Position numbers and translations under genes: made by a program
Notes under the pieces: generated by a model
Told to the model about the DNA's origin: nothing
Databases searched by the model: none
Seen by the model: the letters and a program-made list of their open reading frames with translations, nothing else
From: Chlamydiia bacterium
Lineage (GTDB): Bacteria > Chlamydiota > Chlamydiia > Chlamydiales > Simkaniaceae
Reading direction: 5' to 3'
DNA: 22,436 bases
Assembly (NCBI GenBank): GCA_020440405.1
Contig: JAGROF010000043.1
Location: 1-22,436 of the forward strand
Part shown: piece by piece, positions 16,503 through 22,436 of the stretch
Layout of the letters: each line of letters begins with the position of its first letter
How positions within the stretch are numbered: position 1 is the stretch's first letter

Positions 16503-17030
16503 TTAGTTAATGATTTGTTCGATAAGTTGTGTAAGGTACTGTCCCACCTGACCCGTCTCACTTGCAAACTGCACAAAGGAATTTGCTCCTTGAGATAAGC
16601 TGCTCAGCTGCGTATACCCTTGCATTGCCTCTTGCTCTGCGGCCTGTTGCCACGACTGCATCCATGTGTTAAACACTTTGGCTGTCTGGTTGGTCTCATC
16701 CTCATATTCACCGACCTTTGTTCCCGTCATATTTGCTGTGGGAAGCCCAGGATCCGCAAGATAGATCTTTGTTGGCACGATGCCATAAGATCCATTCGAC
16801 TCTTGAATGGTCTTGGCAATGGTAATTGTAAACTGATGGCTCCCACTATGTGGAGAATAGATGTCTTTGTCTCCACTCTGCTGGGCGTTATAGGCAATTT
16901 CCAAAACCTGCGCCACATCGACGATAAAGTTTGAGGTCCCCGCTTCTGCAAACAAGATTGACAATTGCATATTTGAGCAAGCGGTTTCTACAAACATCTC
17001 ACTGTGTTTTAAGTTGATTTCTCCAGTCAT
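16503..17030 (-). CDS. Operon A gene 2: small DPG-family protein
   Basis: 175 aa, unrecognised and soluble. An N-terminal helical region is followed by a predicted beta part (HQFTITIAKTIQ), then IYLADPGLP (DPG at 93-95), GEYEDET, and a C-terminal helix with WQQAAEQ, GY and FVQF. The counterpart in operon B (20637-21167) shares YEDET, WQQAxEQ, GYxxL and FVQF. The ATG at 17030 is chosen over the GTG four codons upstream, because that GTG lies inside the GAGGGAT ribosome site. Gaps to genes 1 and 3 are 12 bases each, so all are cotranscribed. Function unknown. Confidence 0.85.
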   Translation of the reverse strand: MTGEINLKHSEMFVETACSNMQLSILFAEAGTSNFIVDVAQVLEIAYNAQQSGDKDIYSPHSGSHQFTITIAKTIQESNGSYGIVPTKIYLADPGLPTANMTGTKVGEYEDETNQTAKVFNTWMQSWQQAAEQEAMQGYTQLSSLSQGANSFVQFASETGQVGQYLTQLIEQIIN

Positions 17031-17042
17031 TTTATCCCTCAC

Positions 17043-17717
17043 TTAATTTGGCGTCTGATTGGTGACAGATTGACTTTCAACACTTGCAACGCATTGTGTC
17101 GTATCGTGGAAAAACCCTTGGTACTCCTGCAAGCTCGAGTTATAGTACTTATTCTCCGATTGAAACTCAGAGCTGACGCCATTAACGGCGCTAATAGCGT
17201 TCGAAAAGGCCGTGTTTGTCTCTGTAATATAAGACGTGTTTCCATCAACTGCTGCATGCCACTGCGTCTGCCACCAGCTATAAACGCTATTATAATCTGC
17301 ACCACTTGTTGGAAATGTCCACCCTGGAGGAAAGATCGCCTTAAGCTGCTGCGTTACTGTCTGTGCCACATCATAGAAGGGACTTCCTTCCGGGACTGCT
17401 TCGAGTTGGTTATAGAGTGCATCCGCTTCATCAATAGGTTGATCGATATCACTATTATATGACCCTGAAGACTCTGAAAATGCTCCTTGTAGGTTCGAAA
17501 GAACATTCAAGATCTGCGATGCTCCCTGAATCTCTAGAGCATTCCACCCGACCTGCTGCTGCGTATGCATCATTAAAAATCCCATCAAGGCCATGATGTA
17601 GGCCATGGGATGCTCGCTAGCAAGCGTTGTATTGCTCATCAAGTTGTCATAAACTGTCTGCTGAGCACTTTGCCATTCTTGATACCCCTGATAAGACGCT
17701 GGATACGTTGTGTCCAT
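17043..17717 (-). CDS. Operon A gene 1: GWTFPT-family protein
   Basis: 224 aa, unrecognised, first gene of the operon. The N-terminus has SYQGYQEW, then EHPMAYI with a weakly hydrophobic helix (AYIMALMGFLMM, 39-50), a mostly helical middle, the striking IFPPGWTFPT (128-137), and a helical C-terminal part beginning GNTSYITETNTAFSN. All these blocks recur in the 236-aa protein at 21178-21888. There is no signal peptide. Composition is Gln/Ser/Asn/Tyr-rich and Lys/Arg-poor, so the protein is acidic. The ribosome site AAGGGGTG directly follows a 9-bp hairpin at 17731-17752, which could control access. A structural tip or filament role is possible but not shown. Confidence 0.85.
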   Translation of the reverse strand: MDTTYPASYQGYQEWQSAQQTVYDNLMSNTTLASEHPMAYIMALMGFLMMHTQQQVGWNALEIQGASQILNVLSNLQGAFSESSGSYNSDIDQPIDEADALYNQLEAVPEGSPFYDVAQTVTQQLKAIFPPGWTFPTSGADYNSVYSWWQTQWHAAVDGNTSYITETNTAFSNAISAVNGVSSEFQSENKYYNSSLQEYQGFFHDTTQCVASVESQSVTNQTPN

Positions 17718-17730
17718 TTTTTCACCCCTT

Positions 17731-17752
17731 TAGATAGGGCAAACCCTATCTA
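17731..17752 (-). promoter_or_regulatory. Hairpin abutting the ribosome site of operon A
   Basis: TAGATAGGG (17731-17739) and CCCTATCTA (17744-17752) form a perfect 9-bp stem with a CAAA loop (TTTG in the RNA). In the transcript the stem ends at, or shares a base with, the AAGGGGTG site of the first gene. It could hide or present that site, act as an RNA thermometer, or block decay from the 5' side. Confidence 0.5.
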
Positions 17753-17767
17753 ATTTAATAAAGAGGC

Positions 17768-17788
17768 AAAAAAGGCCCTCCCTTTTTT
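17768..17788 (-). terminator. Terminator-like hairpin within the operon A leader
   Basis: AAAAAAGG (17768-17775) and CCTTTTTT (17781-17788) pair around a 5-base loop. The U run forms the 3' arm of the stem in the transcript, so it is a weak terminator or attenuator candidate between the promoter at 18092-18120 and gene 1. Confidence 0.3.
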
Positions 17789-18091
17789 GAGATATGTCAT
17801 CGCACAAACAGACGGATCCGCTTGGCAAAACCCCTTCTTTGCCCCGAAAATATATGTTCCTAACTGTTTAGTGAGTCGACGTAAGACGACGCACTGCCTT
17901 ACGCATGCACAAGCATGCGCTTCCATTCAAGGATAAGGGTGCGTCTAAACAAGAATTATTAAACGGCCGCACATTTAGCCTTAGTAACCAAAAAAACTGT
18001 AGTCTGGATAGATTCTGTCGGAAACGACAAGATGATAGCATAGAGAATCAAATACGTTCCTAACAGAACCTATTCATCCCCTATAAGGTTA
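17789..18091 (-). other. Long untranslated leader of operon A
   Basis: No gene fits here; with the hairpins downstream it would make a leader of about 370 nt from a start near 18085. It holds small stems: GCATGC-TTGT-GCATGC with flanks (around 17903-17920), TGTCG-TTTC-CGACA (around 18018-18031) and GTTC/GAAC (near 18056-18069). GTTAGGAAC occurs twice in the leader RNA, near 17857 and 18057. I recognise no known riboswitch. It could be regulatory or hold a small RNA. Confidence 0.4.
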
Positions 18092-18120
18092 ATTATACCA
18101 ATGAAGGATTTTCTTGACAA
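18092..18120 (-). promoter_or_regulatory. Sigma-70-like promoter of operon A
   Basis: On the minus strand TTGTCA (18120-18115), a 17-bp spacer and TATAAT (18097-18092) nearly match the housekeeping consensus. It begins 15 bases beyond the operon B terminator, so A has its own promoter. The first gene starts about 370 bases downstream. Confidence 0.7.
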
Positions 18121-18134
18121 GCTCTTTACAAAAG

Positions 18135-18164
18135 AAAAAGAGGAGGCCGTAACCTCCTCTTTTT
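18135..18164 (-). terminator. Rho-independent terminator of operon B
   Basis: AAAAAGAGGAGG (18135-18146) and CCTCCTCTTTTT (18153-18164) form a 12-bp stem with a 6-base loop, seven bases after the last gene of operon B. On the minus strand the stem ends in a U tract. The symmetry would also allow termination of plus-strand transcripts. Confidence 0.88.
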
Positions 18165-18171
18165 TAAAGAC

Positions 18172-18918
18172 TTACCTTGCAGACTGAGTTTGAGCCATTT
18201 GAACAAGTTGCTCGAAAGGCTTATTCATCTCACTCTCAAATTGGTCGGCTCGCTGGGCAAATTGCTGGGACTGATTCTGCATCATTCCACCAATTGTCCG
18301 CTCCATGGTTTGACTTGCACGCTGCTCAGCCGCATAGACCTGGCTACCTGCTTGCAACACCTGACCGCTTCCTCGAACGATCTCATCCATTCCCATAGTT
18401 CGCTTCATTTTTCCTTCTAGGATGCGCTGCTCAGATTCCACTTTTCCTTTCTGCTCTTTCAAGGCGTCAATTTCCTTATTGACTTTATCAAGTTCTTCGT
18501 TTTGATCATTTGATTGAGGCAGCTCTTCGTCTTGAGCGCTCACATTGCTTTCCGATCTTTCTATAATGCCTTGTTTCTCCTGCTCTTTTGCAGCAAGCTT
18601 TGTATCGATATCGCTACCTTCAGACATCTTTGATAAGAAGTCTGTTGCGGACTTCATCGTCATAGCTCCTGCAACGACTTGGGTCAGTCCCACTGCAAAT
18701 TGTCCGATTGCATTTCCCCATCCTTCTTTGATGATGGATTTAGCTTCACTTTCAGCTTGCTTCAGGGCATTATTCCCTTGAACCACGCTGAGTACTCCAT
18801 TGATGTTGGAAAGCATGAGTTCTGCATGAGCAATCTCAGATAAAGCTTCAGTGACTTGGGCGGGAACGGCAGATGTATACTGCGAAGTTCCCATAGTTGT
18901 CATATTTGGAATTGACAT
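18172..18918 (-). CDS. Operon B gene 5: SctB (YopD/CopD)-like minor translocator candidate
   Basis: 248 aa, paralogue of 13945-14823. One hydrophobic stretch (GWGNAIGQFAVGLTQVVAGA, about residues 72-92) lies between helical regions. The middle is a charged coiled coil (EELDKVNKEIDALKEQK). GKMKRTMGMDEIVRGSGQ precedes a Gln-rich helix, and the end is KPFEQLVQMAQTQSAR. ATG at 18918 has AAAGGAG eight bases upstream and aligns with the paralogue; the open frame extends 50 codons further 5' into the preceding gene but has no ribosome site there. It starts 13 bases after the SctE-like gene. The shorter acidic centre than in copy A shows that the two cassettes have diverged. Confidence 0.6.
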   Translation of the reverse strand: MSIPNMTTMGTSQYTSAVPAQVTEALSEIAHAELMLSNINGVLSVVQGNNALKQAESEAKSIIKEGWGNAIGQFAVGLTQVVAGAMTMKSATDFLSKMSEGSDIDTKLAAKEQEKQGIIERSESNVSAQDEELPQSNDQNEELDKVNKEIDALKEQKGKVESEQRILEGKMKRTMGMDEIVRGSGQVLQAGSQVYAAEQRASQTMERTIGGMMQNQSQQFAQRADQFESEMNKPFEQLVQMAQTQSAR

Positions 18919-18931
18919 AAAATTTCTCCTT

Positions 18932-20068
18932 TTAAGCGCGTGCAGCTGCGTAATCTGCTGTAAATAGGTCAGTGAATTGTCTTTCAAGACTCTCATAGGT
19001 TGCGATGATTTCACTGGTGCGCTGAGAGTTCTTTTTAAGCATTTCGTTATTACGCATGGTTTCAGCATTGATCCGTGTTAGATCAGCAGAAGTTTTTCCC
19101 ATTCTCTCCGTGGTCACTCCCATTTGAGCACTCACAACACCTTCCCCAGCCATGAGAGATCCTTGGACCATCTGAAGTCCTGCTCTTACACCTTTAGCAA
19201 CGTCATTTTCTGCAGTTGTAGAAAAGGCCATGCTAGCACCAGCCATTCCACCTCCAATAGACGCGACAAGAAGAGCTAGCTCAACGAGGAACCCAATTAG
19301 CTTTTCTTCATTTCCAGATGTATTCGATAGAGCCATGATGCTTTGAGTCAAATTCATTGAGACTTGACCTGTCGCAGCAGACCCAGCCAAAAGCCCAGAA
19401 CCTACAGCTTTTTTCAGGTTACTGGGGTTTTCTTTCTTAGCAGCTTCTTCAGCTCCGCTTCCCACTTCATCTTCAACAACAACTTCAGAAGAAAAGTCTG
19501 TCATTTCGATCCCTTCTTCAAGGGCATTCATTCCTTCCTCACTAGATTCGATTCCTGCATCAGCAGCGCCTAAAGCACTCAATCCTGCGCCTGCGGCAAA
19601 AGCTATAAGAATAACAACTACATCGGCAGTGATATTTGCAATTTCAGGAGGGACTCCTGCAGCTTGAAGTCCTTTAGAAATCTCACCCGCTGCTTTACCA
19701 AAGCCTCCTGTTAACTGAGCGGTCATCAGACCAGCCATGAGAACAGCTCCAGCGACATCTCCTGTAGCAAGGCTAGATATAATCACAGCACCCATTACAA
19801 CATCGATTCCAATGTTTAAGAAATGGTGCCAAAATCCGTGGTGTTCTTGCTTTTCGATTTCATCTTGAAGGTTTTGTGTACTTATAGCATCGCTATGAAG
19901 CAAAGCTTCTGCATTCTCTTGAGATGCAGTCGCCTGCTCGCCTTGGGCTGAAATGGCGATTCCTAAGACTTCTGCAATCGCTGCTTCCGCCATAAAAATC
20001 GCATCCACTCCATTGGATGTTGTAGGAGCCTGATTGGCTTCACTTGTTGAATTTGTAACAGTTGACAT
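18932..20068 (-). CDS. Operon B gene 4: SctE (YopB/IpaB/SseC/CopB)-like major translocator candidate
   Basis: 378 aa, paralogue of 14834-15952. Hydrophobic segments lie at about 86-101 and 103-120 (around TGDVAGAV), 143-168 and 254-280. The linker AAGVPPEIANITADVV before segment 3 parallels the IpaB/SseC pattern. The loop motif GIEMTDF (186-192) is identical to copy A and stands out in otherwise diverged soluble sequence. The C-terminal SQRTSEII matches SERTSEII in copy A. TAGGAGA lies eight bases before ATG. A type III pore protein is the best reading. A membrane-active protein of another secretion route is the alternative, as no chaperone or secretion gene is in the window. Confidence 0.62.
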   Translation of the reverse strand: MSTVTNSTSEANQAPTTSNGVDAIFMAEAAIAEVLGIAISAQGEQATASQENAEALLHSDAISTQNLQDEIEKQEHHGFWHHFLNIGIDVVMGAVIISSLATGDVAGAVLMAGLMTAQLTGGFGKAAGEISKGLQAAGVPPEIANITADVVVILIAFAAGAGLSALGAADAGIESSEEGMNALEEGIEMTDFSSEVVVEDEVGSGAEEAAKKENPSNLKKAVGSGLLAGSAATGQVSMNLTQSIMALSNTSGNEEKLIGFLVELALLVASIGGGMAGASMAFSTTAENDVAKGVRAGLQMVQGSLMAGEGVVSAQMGVTTERMGKTSADLTRINAETMRNNEMLKKNSQRTSEIIATYESLERQFTDLFTADYAAARA

Positions 20069-20090
20069 AAGAATTTCTCCTATTATTTTT

Positions 20091-20627
20091 TTATGTTAAT
20101 GACGACGCAAGTAGTTGCGCCGTAAATGCATCCCCATCGCTCGTGTCGTTTCCAAACTGCGTCATCGCTGTAGAGTTTTGCGTGGCTTGGTCTATAAGTG
20201 AGCTTCCCATTTTGTTAAAAGAATCGTATCCATTTTGTTTCATCTCAGCATATTCTGTATAAACCTGCGCTGTCGATTGGGTTTGCTGGTTTTCCTCAGT
20301 TGCATGCTTCGTTCCGTAGGTTCCCCAACCTGGGTCATCAAAAGTCATCGGATAATAATCGATTGTATAGACTGTTCCTCCTCCTGCAGTATGCGTCTGA
20401 ACCATATAACGTGCATAGTTGATTTCGAGAGAGCCTCCTAGTGATCCTTCATAAATCCATTGAAGGGTATAGAGTTCCTCAAATCCACTCGATTGTTCTT
20501 CATTGGACGCACGGATGACTGCACTGGAAAGTTGAATTTCTTCATTTACCAGGGCTTTTTGCATATTTCCCGTATCTTCCATCATGAGGTAACTACTGGC
20601 ATTGGGATCAATTGTTGTATCTGTCAT
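20091..20627 (-). CDS. Operon B gene 3: small DPG-family protein
   Basis: 178 aa, unrecognised, counterpart of 15978-16490. Shared blocks are NMxxALxNEE near residue 22, a beta-like QTHTAGGGTVYTIDYY, TFDDPGWG (DPG at 98-100), a Gln-rich stretch and NGYDSFNKM. No signal peptide or membrane segment. AGAGG about nine bases upstream serves the ATG. Gaps are 9 bases to gene 2 and 22 to gene 4. Cys is absent here, whereas copy A has several. Confidence 0.85.
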   Translation of the reverse strand: MTDTTIDPNASSYLMMEDTGNMQKALVNEEIQLSSAVIRASNEEQSSGFEELYTLQWIYEGSLGGSLEINYARYMVQTHTAGGGTVYTIDYYPMTFDDPGWGTYGTKHATEENQQTQSTAQVYTEYAEMKQNGYDSFNKMGSSLIDQATQNSTAMTQFGNDTSDGDAFTAQLLASSLT

Positions 20628-20636
20628 TAAAAACCT

Positions 20637-21167
20637 CTAAGTTAACTTTGTTCTAACGAGTTGTGTTAAGAATTCAGAAGCATTGTTTGCATCCGAGCTA
20701 AACTGAACAAATCCGGTCTCATTTTGTGACATCTGGTTCAGCTCTGAGTATCCAGATGTCAACGCTTGTTCCGTCGCCTGCTGCCAGGTCTCTAATCCCG
20801 TATTGACAGCATCCATCGTCGCTTCGGTTTCATCTTCATACTGCTCAGCAGTTGCTCCTGTGACACTCGGAGGAGGGTATCCTGGGTCGTTAAACTCAAG
20901 CGTCTTTGTCTGAACTGTATATCCGCCTTTTCCATCTTGTGTCATTCCGGCTGCTATATGGATTGTCAGCATATAATTCTGATCATGTGCATCAGGAATC
21001 TTATCTGCCGCCTTTGTTTGTAAGTTATACTCATATTCCAAAAGATAGGCCTCAGTAATCAATGTCTTTGCTGTCATAATCTCCGCTGTCTGCAGAGCTG
21101 TTTGCATCGTCGAGCAGTCTTGTGTGAGTTCCATATTCCCTAATGAGGGTTGAATTTGATCGACCAT
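20637..21167 (-). CDS. Operon B gene 2: small DPG-family protein
   Basis: 176 aa, unrecognised, counterpart of 16503-17030. MQTAL helix, beta-like YMLTIHIAAGMTQDGKGGYT, LEFNDPGYPPP (DPG at 94-96), EQYEDET, then WQQATEQ, SGYSELNQM and FVQF. The GY...N.M and DPG blocks also occur in gene 3, so genes 2 and 3 probably share ancestry. The ATG at 21167, with TAAGGAGAG, is preferred to the in-frame start 19 codons upstream, which lies inside gene 1. It follows gene 1 by ten bases. Confidence 0.85.
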   Translation of the reverse strand: MVDQIQPSLGNMELTQDCSTMQTALQTAEIMTAKTLITEAYLLEYEYNLQTKAADKIPDAHDQNYMLTIHIAAGMTQDGKGGYTVQTKTLEFNDPGYPPPSVTGATAEQYEDETEATMDAVNTGLETWQQATEQALTSGYSELNQMSQNETGFVQFSSDANNASEFLTQLVRTKLT

Positions 21168-21177
21168 TTTTCTCTCC

Positions 21178-21888
21178 TTAAGAAGGGATTTCGTTTTGGA
21201 CTGAGGTTTGATGAAATCCAGCAACCGATTTTGTGGTGTTTTGGAATAAACTCTGAATCTCTTGGGACTGAGATTGAAAATACTTGGTTTCTGATTGCAT
21301 TGCAGAGTTCACTCCATCAACTGCACTGAGCTCATTACTAAACGCTGTTTCTGTTGCTGTAATCTCACTAGTATTTCCTCCTGCTGCCATCTCCCACTGC
21401 GTTCCCCAGTAGCTCTGACACTCTGTCACATCATCATCGGTTAAATTACTTCCCGTTGGAAATGTCCATCCTGAAGGAAAAATCGAAGGACTCTGATCGA
21501 TAATTGTTTGGTCGACATTAAAGAAGGGGTTGCTGGGATCATAGCTCGGGCTGTTGGGACTTGCCACACTATACGCCTGCTGATACATCTCATCGTACTG
21601 GTTGATAATGTCTTTCGCTTGATCTGTTGAGTAGGATTGAGGATTTGAAAAAAGTCCCTCAAGGTTCGAGATGGCAGTCGTATCATTTGCCGCATGGTCA
21701 ATGCCTTCCCCTGTCCATGCAGGATATCCATTGTACGTCTGCATAATGACGAAAAGAAGCTCTCCGATATATTCCATTGGATGCTCTTCAGCAAGCTCTT
21801 CATTGTTATAAACGCTTTCAAACTTAGCGTTTTGATCGGCATACCAGTCTTGGTATCCGTTGTAGTTTGCTTCGTATGTTTGACTCAT
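21178..21888 (-). CDS. Operon B gene 1: GWTFPT-family protein
   Basis: 236 aa, unrecognised, counterpart of 17043-17717. NYNGYQDW, EHPMEYI with a weakly hydrophobic helix (YIGELLFVIM), a Ser/Pro/Tyr-rich middle, IFPSGWTFPT (136-145), GNTSEITATETAFSN and a Gln/Ser-rich C-terminal helix. The start at 21888 has AAGGAGAAAG at good spacing and aligns with the A copy; the longer frame to 21945 begins in a region without a ribosome site. Very acidic, few Lys/Arg, no signal peptide. It heads operon B. Confidence 0.85.
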   Translation of the reverse strand: MSQTYEANYNGYQDWYADQNAKFESVYNNEELAEEHPMEYIGELLFVIMQTYNGYPAWTGEGIDHAANDTTAISNLEGLFSNPQSYSTDQAKDIINQYDEMYQQAYSVASPNSPSYDPSNPFFNVDQTIIDQSPSIFPSGWTFPTGSNLTDDDVTECQSYWGTQWEMAAGGNTSEITATETAFSNELSAVDGVNSAMQSETKYFQSQSQEIQSLFQNTTKSVAGFHQTSVQNEIPS

Positions 21889-21970
21889 ACCTTTCTCCTT
21901 TCTTAAAAACAGATTGGCTCCTACCTCAGAAAAAAAGTGAAGCAAGAAGGGGGCAGGTCCGACTCAAGAA

Positions 21971-21978
21971 GGGGGGGG
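21971..21978. repeat. Run of eight G in the operon B leader
   Basis: An uninterrupted G8 tract lies 83 bases before the gene 1 start (C8 in the transcript). Such tracts slip during replication and can vary promoter or leader function. Confidence 0.6.
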
Positions 21979-22042
21979 AAGTCCAAAGACCCAAAGATCC
22001 TTCTTGCCTCACAGCTAGGAACAAATCTGTCTTTAAGTGAAG

Positions 22043-22243
22043 ATCGACTCTGAGGATTTCCTCTTGAAAGACAGAGTTGAGGCAAGGCAATTGTCCCGAT
22101 TTAGGGGTATATAAGATCTTGCCTACAGGGTGAGAATAGGCCTGACCTTGAAAGAAAGATCCAAACACAGGGGTAGTTGTTTGGGGGACCTCTTTCTTGC
22201 CTCAAATCTGTCTTTAAAGTTAGGAAATCGATTTGGAATCGAC
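22043..22243. repeat. Imperfect long inverted repeat upstream of operon B
   Basis: The left arm 22064-22086 is the reverse complement of the right arm 22196-22218 at 21 of 23 positions. With gaps the similarity continues outwards (AGGAAATC and TCGAT/TCGAC blocks) to about 22043 and 22243. The arms flank about 110 bp. A broken direct copy of the same unit (CTTGCCTCA plus AAATCTGTCTTTAA) is at 22003-22036. No coding sequence fits between. It may be a MITE-like relic or a structured regulatory region. Confidence 0.6.
22108..22136 (-). promoter_or_regulatory. Weak promoter candidate for operon B
   Basis: On the minus strand TTCTCA (22136-22131), a 17-bp spacer and TATATA (22113-22108) form a partial sigma-70 match inside the inverted repeat. 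The resulting leader would be about 210 nt. An alternative TATAAT at 22368-22363 lacks a good -35 box. Confidence 0.3.
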
Positions 22244-22271
22244 ACCACCTTTCTCCACTCTCCTTGTGAGA

Positions 22272-22436
22272 ATGGCACTTAAAAAAGCAAAACACATCTA
22301 TGCGCGCAGTTGCGTGAGATGCGATTCATCTTTTTTAAGGTCAGTGGTGCGTTATGACGAATATTATAAAACTCGCACTTTTTTGCCTTACGAGCGAAAT
22401 CTTGTCTCGGTAGGAAAGAAAAGCTATGAAATCCCC
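22272..22436 (+). CDS. Possible 5' part of a gene cut by the window edge
   Basis: From ATG 22272 the plus strand is open for 55 codons to the end of the window. The product begins MALKKAKHIYARSCVRC and is basic and Tyr/Arg-rich. There is no clear ribosome site, and I recognise no family. Chance openness over 165 bases is quite possible. Confidence 0.3.
   Translation, partial: MALKKAKHIYARSCVRCDSSFLRSVVRYDEYYKTRTFLPYERNLVSVGKKSYEIP

Noticed and set aside
17789..18091. Known riboswitch in the operon A leader
   Set aside because: Several stems are present, but none matches the conserved core of a riboswitch class that I could recognise by eye.
18919..19068. Upstream 5' extension of the operon B SctB-like gene (likewise 14824-14901, 21168-21224 and 21889-21945)
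   Set aside because: The extensions run into the preceding genes or non-coding leader, do not align between paralogues, and each has a strong ribosome site before the shorter start.
22003..22218. CRISPR-like repeat array
   Set aside because: Copies are few, in both orientations and irregularly spaced, and no cas gene is present.

Overview
The window looks like the chromosome of a member of the Chlamydiae, probably an environmental (amoeba-associated) lineage rather than a Chlamydia species. The evidence is the first 8.4 kb. From memory, mreB, a SWIM/SNF2 helicase, trigger factor (tig), clpP and clpX are neighbours in this order in Chlamydia genomes. Here mreB and snf2 are on the minus strand, and tRNA-Gly(GCC), tig, clpP and clpX run divergently on the plus strand. 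The tig product carries a Lys/Ala/Pro-rich C-terminal tail resembling chlamydial histone H1-like proteins.

From 8.4 to 10 kb the conserved order is broken. The last 81 bp of clpX are repeated, with one mismatch, about 1.5 kb downstream. Between the copies lies a visibly AT-richer segment with two convergent genes: a 110-aa orphan and a 274-aa protein with two MazF/PemK-type folds in tandem. Both proteins start with Arg/Ser-rich, acid-poor leaders. Right after the second copy come a good promoter and a 506-aa protein that joins a trypsin-like protease (His114, Asp156, Ser224) to a possible HNH-type nuclease end. A 658-aa orphan with a coiled coil follows on the minus strand.

The right half (13.9-21.9 kb) is the most interesting part. 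It holds two complete, diverged copies of one five-gene minus-strand operon: A (13945-17717) and B (18172-21888). Each ends in a rho-independent terminator. Gene order is the same in both: a ~230-aa protein with a GWTFPT motif, two ~175-aa proteins related to each other by a DPG motif, a ~375-aa protein with hydrophobic hairpins like type III secretion major translocators (SctE/YopB/IpaB/CopB), and a 250-290-aa protein with one hydrophobic stretch and coiled coils like minor translocators (SctB/YopD/CopD). I read these as paralogous translocon-like cassettes. The three small families could be tip or filament parts, co-secreted substrates or partners; I recognise none of them. No TPR (LcrH/SycD-type) chaperone is present. 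Operon A has a sigma-70-like promoter with a leader of about 370 nt. Operon B is preceded by a region of inverted repeats and an 8-G tract.

All family names rest on reading motifs by eye; no searches were run.
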